This document shows, piece by piece, positions 58,923 to 64,000 of a stretch of 64,000 nucleotides of DNA. A model generated the notes under the pieces. That model saw only the letters and a program-made list of their open reading frames with translations, was not told where the DNA came from and ran no database searches. Position 1 is the first letter of the stretch; every line of letters starts with the position of its first letter. The stretch is from Chryseobacterium caseinilyticum (GTDB lineage Bacteria > Bacteroidota > Bacteroidia > Flavobacteriales > Weeksellaceae), in contig NZ_JACYFS010000004.1 in assembly GCF_014837145.1 (NCBI RefSeq), positions 248,001 to 312,000 of the forward strand, in the 5' to 3' direction. The position numbers were made by a program, and so were the translations under genes.

Positions 58923-60143
58923 TTATTCAAATTTTTTAACGATCAATGCGGAATTGGTTCCCCCAAACCCGAAAGAATTCGACAAAAATACGTCAATTTT
59001 TTGATTTTTAGTTTCGGAGATTAAATTTATCCTTTTTGCATCTTCGTCAGGATTTTCCAGATTGATATTCGGAGCCACAAAACCGTTCTGCATCATCAGG
59101 ATGGAGTAAATCACTTCACTCGCGCCTGCCATCCAGCATTCGTGCCCCGTCATCGATTTGGTCGAACTTACAGGAACTTCACTTCCGAAAATTTCGTGAA
59201 TTGCTTTTGCTTCGTTGGAGTCGCCGATAGGTGTAGAAGTCGCATGGGCATTGATATAGTCGATATCTTTTACTTCCAGACCTGACTGTTTTAAAGCACG
59301 GTTCATAGCCAAAGCGGGACCGTCGATATTTGGGGTAGAAATATGTCCGCCGTTTGAAGAAAAGCCGTAACCAACAATTTCTGCGATGATGTTGGCACCT
59401 CTTTTTTGAGCTGATTCTAGACTTTCCACAATCAAAGAAGCTGCTCCGCCACTTGGAATTAAGCCATCTCTGTCTGAATCAAAAGGTCTTGAAGCTTTGG
59501 TTGGTTCATCTTCTCTCACTGAAAAAACGCCCAAACCATCGAAGCTCGCCATTGAATATTTATTGGTTTCCTGAGCACCGCCACAAACGATGATGTCCTG
59601 AAAACCGTTTTTGATCATCATATACGCCAATCCCAAAGAATGAGAACCGCTTGCACAGGCCGCGCTGATGGTTAAATTGATTCCTCTTAATTTAAAAATA
59701 GTAGAAAGGTTCATCGTCACGGTAGAGTTCATCGATTTGAAGATTGCTCCCGAACCCATCAAAGTGGTATCTTTTTTCTCTCTTGCGATGTCGATCGATT
59801 CTACGACGGCTTTAGAAACGCTGTCGTTTCCGTATAAAATTCCGACTTCGTTCTGGTCTAAAAAATCCTGATTGATATTCGCCTGTTGTAAAGCATCAAG
59901 TGTTGCAATGTAGGCATACTCGCTTTCTTCGCCCATGCTTACGCGCTGGCGTCGGTTGAGATGATTTTTAAGATCGGGCTTGGGAACCACGCCGCTAAGA
60001 CCTGATCTGAAACCAAACTCCTTTCTCTCATCGACTAAAACAATTCCGGATTTACCTTGATACAGGGATTCTTTCACTTCTTCCAAAGAAGTTCCGATGC
60101 AAGAATAAATTCCCATTCCGGTAATGACTACCCTATTTTCCAT
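58923..60143 (-). CDS. Beta-ketoacyl synthase (FabB/FabF-like), minus arm
   Basis: A 406-residue ketosynthase with complete triad: Cys163 in ISAACASGSHSLGLA, His300 in INAHATSTPIGDSNE and His334 in SMTGHECWMAGASE. MENRVVITGMGIYSCIG is the usual start, SNSFGFGGTNSALIV the end. Length and motifs are close to FabF. It is flanked by an ACP and FabG gene, so these three form an elongation unit for the polyene or for the alkyl chain of the resorcinol. A housekeeping fatty-acid role is less likely because of the surroundings. Confidence 0.92.
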   Translation of the reverse strand: MENRVVITGMGIYSCIGTSLEEVKESLYQGKSGIVLVDERKEFGFRSGLSGVVPKPDLKNHLNRRQRVSMGEESEYAYIATLDALQQANINQDFLDQNEVGILYGNDSVSKAVVESIDIAREKKDTTLMGSGAIFKSMNSTVTMNLSTIFKLRGINLTISAACASGSHSLGLAYMMIKNGFQDIIVCGGAQETNKYSMASFDGLGVFSVREDEPTKASRPFDSDRDGLIPSGGAASLIVESLESAQKRGANIIAEIVGYGFSSNGGHISTPNIDGPALAMNRALKQSGLEVKDIDYINAHATSTPIGDSNEAKAIHEIFGSEVPVSSTKSMTGHECWMAGASEVIYSILMMQNGFVAPNINLENPDEDAKRINLISETKNQKIDVFLSNSFGFGGTNSALIVKKFE

Positions 60144-60194
60144 TCTACAAATTCAAGATTTAAAATTCAAAATTTAAAATTGCAACTGTAAATT

Positions 60195-60926
60195 TTATGA
60201 ATAAATTCCTCCGTTAATATTAATAATTTCTCCTGTGATGTATGAAGATTTTTTTGAGGCTAAAAACGCGACCAAATCTGCCACCTCTTCTGCTTCGCCG
60301 AAACGGTTGGCTGGTATCATCGCTTTCAGTTCATCTTCATTGAAATCCTGCGTCATATCGGTTTTAATGAAACCTGGCGCGACTGCATTTACTGTGATAT
60401 TTCTTTTCGCAACTTCCTGAGCCAACGCTTTTGTAACACCAACCAAAGCGCCTTTGGCGGCTGAGTAATTGGTTTGTCCGGCCGTTCCTTTCACTCCGGA
60501 TACGGAAACCATATTGATGATTCTGCCGTATTTGTTTCTCAATAATTTCTGAATGAAGAAATTAGTCACGTTGTAAAAACCATTTAAACTCGTGTTAATC
60601 ACCGAGTTCCAGTCTTCACTTGGCATCCACATGAATAATCCGTCTCTTGTGATTCCAGCGTTGTTGATGATAACCTCAACGATAGATTTTGGATTATTTT
60701 CCTGCCATTCATTTAAAACTTTTTGAGTTTCTTCGGCATTTCCTACATCGAATTTAAGAATTTCTCCTGTAGAACCCAACTCTTCAACTTTGGCTAAAGT
60801 TTCCTTTGCTGCAACTTCATTGGAAGTGTAGTTGATAAGAATATGATAATTTTTTTCTTCTGCCAGTTTTATACAGATTGCTCTGCCGATACCCCGGGAA
60901 CCACCTGTTATGATTGTACATTTCAT
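60195..60926 (-). CDS. fabG: 3-oxoacyl-ACP reductase (FabG/ApeQ-like)
   Basis: A 243-residue short-chain dehydrogenase that reduces beta-ketoacyl-ACP with NADPH. TIITGGSRGIGRAI gives the cofactor loop, NNAGITRDGLFMWM is the FabG signature, and catalytic Ser141, Tyr154 and Lys158 stand in MVSVSG and NYSAAKG. The C-terminal ITGEIININGGIYS is the usual ending. It follows the repeat array and starts the ketosynthase-ACP-acyltransferase block on the minus strand. In aryl-polyene systems the same enzyme type is called ApeQ. Confidence 0.92.
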   Translation of the reverse strand: MKCTIITGGSRGIGRAICIKLAEEKNYHILINYTSNEVAAKETLAKVEELGSTGEILKFDVGNAEETQKVLNEWQENNPKSIVEVIINNAGITRDGLFMWMPSEDWNSVINTSLNGFYNVTNFFIQKLLRNKYGRIINMVSVSGVKGTAGQTNYSAAKGALVGVTKALAQEVAKRNITVNAVAPGFIKTDMTQDFNEDELKAMIPANRFGEAEEVADLVAFLASKKSSYITGEIININGGIYS

Positions 60927-61024
60927 GTATATGTCTTAGTTTGTGAATAATTTACAATAGGTTTTCGCCTATTTTTATTAAATCGCCCCTTTGGAAATTT
61001 AGAAATGTTATCTGTAATTTTTTT

Positions 61025-61200
61025 CCGTGGGTTTTATTTGATATTGAACCCCTTCAGGGTTCTGGTTTTATTACCGATTTCGTTTCCATAGGTTGCACCT
61101 ATGGTTATTGATGTTGAACCCTTTCAGTGTTCTGATTCGTTAACGATTAGTTCCATAGGTTTCAGCTACGGCTATTGATATTGAAAACTTCGGGTTCGCA
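61025..61200 (-). repeat. Tandem array of the 67-70-nt two-palindrome unit
   Basis: Unit 1 61040-61109, unit 2 61110-61176, then a partial unit from 61177 and a worn part before 61040. Each has a GAACCC..TTCAGGGTTC-type palindrome and a CCATAGGT..ACCTATGG-type palindrome. Read in reverse complement, order and spacing equal the array at 53835-54066. It fills the 305-bp gap between tyrosine ammonia-lyase and fabG, where no gene is seen. Confidence 0.7.
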
Positions 61201-61231
61201 GTTTGCAATATTTAATTTGTGCGGACAGTCT

Positions 61232-62749
61232 CTATTTTTTAAGATAGTCTTTTACCTTTTGCAAATATGGATACATCACCATATCATCTGAAAATGCAGG
61301 AATCAATTGTCTGATATCATCGTAAAGTTCTTTCGTTTTCGATGAAACTTTATCCTGATAGCCACAATATTCAATTGCCTGAACAACTGTAATCGCTTCG
61401 ATTGCCAACACTTCAAAAGCGTTTTCAATCACCTTTCTGCAAATCACCGCAGCATTTGTCCCCATGCTTACAATATCCTGATTATCATTATTATTAGGTA
61501 TGCTGTGAACGTACATTGGGTTCGATAACATCTGGCTTTCCGCCGTTGTTGAAGTCGCCGTGAACTGAACGCCCTGCATCCCAAAATTGAAACCTAATTT
61601 ACCCAAATTTACAAAAGGAGGCAAGATTTCGTTGATTTTTGAATTTAAAAGGTAATTCAGCTGTCTTTCTGCCAACATCGTCAGTTTTGTAACAACGATT
61701 TTAAGCTTATCCATTTCTAGAGAAATGTAATCTCCGTGGAAGTTTCCGCCGTGGTAAACGTGTTGGTCTGCTACGTTGATGATCGGGTTGTCGTTTGCGG
61801 AGTTAATTTCGTGTTCTAAAACTTTCTCTGTAAATTCCAGTGTATCTAAAACAGGTCCAAGAATTTGCGGAATACATCTCAAAGAATAATATTCCTGCAC
61901 TTTTTCTTTGAAAACTTTTTCCTGCTCTTCAAAATGAGTGTATAAGTGGTCAGCTCTTTTTCTGATCAATTTGCTGTCAGACAAATGAGCACGCATTTTT
62001 TCTGCAATTTTCTGCTGTCCGGCATGAAGTTTCGTTCCATTCAATACCTCTGAAAAATGATCATCATATGCCTGAACAATTTCATTAATCGCACAGGATA
62101 ATTTTAATGAAATTTCAGTTAACTGATTGGCTTTGTAAGCATTAACAATACCAATTCCAGACATCACGGAAGTTCCGTTCATTAAAGCTAAACCTTCGCG
62201 AATTTCAACCTGAATCGGCTCTAAACCTTCTGTTTCTAAAACCTCTTTGGTTGATTTTCTTTCGCCTTTATAAAAAACTTCGCCTTCACCGATTAATACT
62301 AAAGCTAAATGCGCCAGCTGAACCAAATCACCGCTTGCTCCTACTCCGCCATGTTCAAAAATCAACGGCGTAACATCTCTGTTTATTAATTCTTTAAGTA
62401 AATTAACAACAGATTCGTGAACACCAGAATTCCCTAATGATAAAGTGTTTAATCTTGCCAACATACAGGCTTTCACCTCATCTGCGGGAAGCGGATTCCC
62501 GATACCTGAAGAGTGACTTCTGATTAAATTATACTGTAACAGATGCGTATCTTCATCGCTGATTTTGAATTGTGCCATTGGCCCAAAACCGGTATTCACA
62601 CCATAAATTACTTTATTTTTTGAAAATTCTTTAAGAAAAGAAAAACTTTCATTCACCCTCTGGAGAAGTGTTTGATCTAATTCTATGCTTTCGTTTTCAA
62701 TTATAATTCTCTGAAAATCTCTCAGTTCTAAAAAGTTATTTATTTTCAT
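61232..62749 (-). CDS. Tyrosine ammonia-lyase (HAL/PAL family)
   Basis: Converts L-tyrosine to p-coumarate and ammonia, the aryl starter of flexirubin. The 505-residue protein forms its MIO cofactor from Ala138-Ser139-Gly140 in HGGVGASGDLVQLAHL. VIYGVNTGFGPMAQ carries the catalytic Tyr49, and RSHSSG the His79 of the aryl pocket. In histidine lyases a QEDHVSM motif binds the imidazole; here it is NQDIVSM, which argues against histidine. The sequence resembles the characterised Flavobacterium johnsoniae tyrosine ammonia-lyase as I recall it. Start at the ATG at 62749. No hut genes are near, supporting a biosynthetic role. Confidence 0.9.
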   Translation of the reverse strand: MKINNFLELRDFQRIIIENESIELDQTLLQRVNESFSFLKEFSKNKVIYGVNTGFGPMAQFKISDEDTHLLQYNLIRSHSSGIGNPLPADEVKACMLARLNTLSLGNSGVHESVVNLLKELINRDVTPLIFEHGGVGASGDLVQLAHLALVLIGEGEVFYKGERKSTKEVLETEGLEPIQVEIREGLALMNGTSVMSGIGIVNAYKANQLTEISLKLSCAINEIVQAYDDHFSEVLNGTKLHAGQQKIAEKMRAHLSDSKLIRKRADHLYTHFEEQEKVFKEKVQEYYSLRCIPQILGPVLDTLEFTEKVLEHEINSANDNPIINVADQHVYHGGNFHGDYISLEMDKLKIVVTKLTMLAERQLNYLLNSKINEILPPFVNLGKLGFNFGMQGVQFTATSTTAESQMLSNPMYVHSIPNNNDNQDIVSMGTNAAVICRKVIENAFEVLAIEAITVVQAIEYCGYQDKVSSKTKELYDDIRQLIPAFSDDMVMYPYLQKVKDYLKK

Positions 62750-62773
62750 CAATTAAAAGTAATAGATATAATT

Positions 62774-62805
62774 TTGTAAAATATAATTAATTGTCACTAA
62801 TTTTG
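62774..62805 (+). promoter_or_regulatory. Promoter of the flavin enzyme gene, divergent region
   Basis: TTG (62774-62776), a 21-nt spacer and TAATTTTG (62798-62805) match the Bacteroidetes promoter; the ATG is 27 nt further. It is back to back with the lyase promoter, and TTTGCGCAAA (62802-62811) is a perfect palindrome joining both -7 boxes. Confidence 0.6.
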
Positions 62806-62807
62806 CG

Positions 62808-62840
62808 CAAAGATAAAAGTTTTATTAAACAAATGGACAA
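62808..62840 (-). promoter_or_regulatory. Promoter of the tyrosine ammonia-lyase gene
   Basis: On the minus strand: TTG (complement of 62838-62840), 22-nt spacer, TATCTTTG (complement of 62808-62815). The -35-like part lies inside the start of the divergent gene. Leader to the lyase ATG about 58 nt. Confidence 0.5.
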
Positions 62841-64000
62841 AGAAATTGTTGATGTTTTAGTAATTGGAGCTGGGCCTTCCGGATGCGTATCTTCTGCTTA
62901 TCTGAAGAAGAATAACATCAATGTGAAGGTGGTCGAAAAGACAAAATTTCCGCGACTTGTGGTGGGTGAAAGCCTTATTCCGCGGGTGATGGATCATTTT
63001 GACGAGGCCGGATTGTTTCCTGCACTCGACAAAATGGGCTTCGAAAAAAAACTCGGCGCACGTTTTATGCGTGGCAATGAAGTCTGCATCTTTGATTTCA
63101 GTAACAAATTCGGGGAAGGCTGGGACTGGACCTGGCAGGTTCCGAGAGCTGATTTCGACAATACTTTAGCTCAGGAAGTCATCAATAAAGGAGTTGATCT
63201 TGAATTTGAAACAGAAGTGATTGGGATCGAATTTAACGGAAACGATTCTATTACCACCGTCAAAAACAAAGACGGAAAAACGAAAGAAATCCATGCAAAA
63301 TTTGTGATCGATTCCAGCGGTTACGGAAGAGTTTTACCAAGACTTTTAGATTTAGAAAAACCTTCAAAACTATCTCCGCACTCAGCGATTTTTGCTCATG
63401 TGGAAGACATCAACAGAGAAGAAGGCGAAGAAGGAACTTTAATTTCTTTTGATATTATTGAAACGGAAGTCTGGCTTTGGGTAATTCCTTTTTCAAACGG
63501 AAATACGAGTGTCGGAATTGTCGGGCCCACTGAGTATATTGACAGATTATCTAAAAACGGCGATGCTGCGGAGGCTTTGAGAAAAGCAATTTCTCTGTCG
63601 GATTATTATGTAAAACGTTTCGGAGATGTGGAATTTTTATTTGAACCAAAACATCTGAAAGATTATTCATGTTCGGTAAAAAAACTCTACGGAGACGGAT
63701 TTGCTTTGACGGGTAATGCTTCAGAATTTTTAGATCCTGTTTTCTCATCCGGAATGGCATTCGCTACCGAAGGTGGAATGACGGCGGCAAAATTGGCAAT
63801 CCGACAATTAAACGGTGAAAAAGTCGACTGGCAGACAGAATTTGCGGATTATATTTTATACGGCGTCAACGTTTTTACAACATACGTGAAAGAATGGTAT
63901 ACCGGAAATCTTCAGGAATTATTTTTCCACCAACCTGAAAACCCTGATGTGAAAAGGAAAATCTGTGCAGTCCTCGCCGGATATGTTTGGAATAAGAAAA
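62833..64000 (+). CDS. FAD-dependent oxidoreductase, halogenase-like, 3'-truncated
   Basis: The first 389 codons of a flavoprotein, translated by hand; the C-terminus lies beyond the window. It has the FAD motif VLVIGAGPSGCVSSAYL, then VVEKTKFPRLVVGESLIPRV, which is close to the GESLIP segment of the CndH/tryptophan-halogenase-like group, and VWLWVIPF, a WxWxIP motif typical of flavin-dependent halogenases. ALTGNASEFLDPVFSSGMAFATEG is the second FAD contact (DPxxSxG). Chlorinated flexirubins are known in this phylum, so halogenation or hydroxylation of the aryl or resorcinol ring is plausible. It diverges from the lyase gene with shared control DNA. Confidence 0.85.
   Translation, partial: MDKEIVDVLVIGAGPSGCVSSAYLKKNNINVKVVEKTKFPRLVVGESLIPRVMDHFDEAGLFPALDKMGFEKKLGARFMRGNEVCIFDFSNKFGEGWDWTWQVPRADFDNTLAQEVINKGVDLEFETEVIGIEFNGNDSITTVKNKDGKTKEIHAKFVIDSSGYGRVLPRLLDLEKPSKLSPHSAIFAHVEDINREEGEEGTLISFDIIETEVWLWVIPFSNGNTSVGIVGPTEYIDRLSKNGDAAEALRKAISLSDYYVKRFGDVEFLFEPKHLKDYSCSVKKLYGDGFALTGNASEFLDPVFSSGMAFATEGGMTAAKLAIRQLNGEKVDWQTEFADYILYGVNVFTTYVKEWYTGNLQELFFHQPENPDVKRKICAVLAGYVWNKK

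Noticed and set aside
61232..62749. Histidine ammonia-lyase (hutH) of histidine degradation
   Set aside because: The QEDH motif of histidine lyases is NQDI here, no hut genes are near, and the surroundings are a pigment cluster; the sequence fits tyrosine ammonia-lyase.
1..64000. tRNA, rRNA, insertion sequences or prophage genes
   Set aside because: No tRNA-like cloverleaf, rRNA segment, transposase or phage protein was recognised on either strand.

Overview
The window is chromosomal DNA of a flavobacterium, most likely Chryseobacterium or a close relative. Reasons: AT-rich DNA, promoters of the Bacteroidetes form TTG-N(17-23)-TAnnTTTG, a type IX secretion C-terminal signal, the DUF6089-uppS-bamA-ompH-ompH gene order, and a gene set for flexirubin (yellow-orange aryl-polyene ester) pigments. 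No tRNA, rRNA, CRISPR array, transposase or phage gene was seen.

Left part (1-26334), nearly all on the minus strand. In transcription order: two membrane proteins resembling polysaccharide polymerase/mannosyltransferase families; a large secreted two-module T9SS protein; one more membrane protein; topA; an alpha/beta hydrolase; a beta-propeller glycosidase-like protein; an arginase-fold protein that has lost its metal-binding motifs; a short exopolysaccharide set (GT2, WecA-like phosphoglycosyltransferase, Wza-like lipoprotein, Wzc-like tyrosine kinase with a Gly-Tyr tail); the outer-membrane assembly set (DUF6089, uppS, bamA, two ompH/skp); a thioesterase; and rfbD, cut by the window edge.

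Right part (26482-64000): a flexirubin biosynthesis and export cluster. The plus-strand arm carries an MMPL transporter-acyltransferase fusion, darA/darB (dialkylresorcinol half), two ApeP-like hot-dog proteins, a BtrH-like acyltransferase, an ABC exporter, a thioesterase, four ketosynthase-fold proteins (two complete, one chain-length-factor-like, one half-length), an ACP, a polysaccharide deacetylase, a LolA-like protein, a lipoprotein, an ApeI-like hot-dog protein and a GT2-DUF2062 fusion. The minus-strand arm carries a C45-type acyltransferase/hydrolase, a CrtI-like oxidoreductase, an LpxL-like acyltransferase, a second ACP, another complete ketosynthase, FabG and a tyrosine ammonia-lyase. 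A divergent flavin enzyme with a halogenase-like WxWxIP motif runs off the right edge. Expected pathway: tyrosine gives p-coumarate; ketosynthase/CLF, FabG and hot-dog dehydratases extend it to an aryl polyene on ACP; DarB and DarA make the dialkylresorcinol; an acyltransferase joins the halves as an ester; MMPL, LolA, lipoprotein and ABC proteins move the product to the outer membrane. No coumarate-activating ligase or phosphopantetheinyl transferase is visible here.

The cluster is broken up by genes with no obvious pigment role: a secreted protein plus M16 peptidase on the opposite strand, a RelE/YoeB-type toxin-antitoxin pair, a frameshifted alpha/beta hydrolase, an AT-rich orphan and a WG-repeat protein. 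Its spacers hold several families of structured repeats: about 33-nt nested palindromes (4 copies), arrays of a roughly 67-nt two-palindrome unit (2 loci), long hairpin elements (3 copies) and a repeat found directly 3' of both ACP genes.
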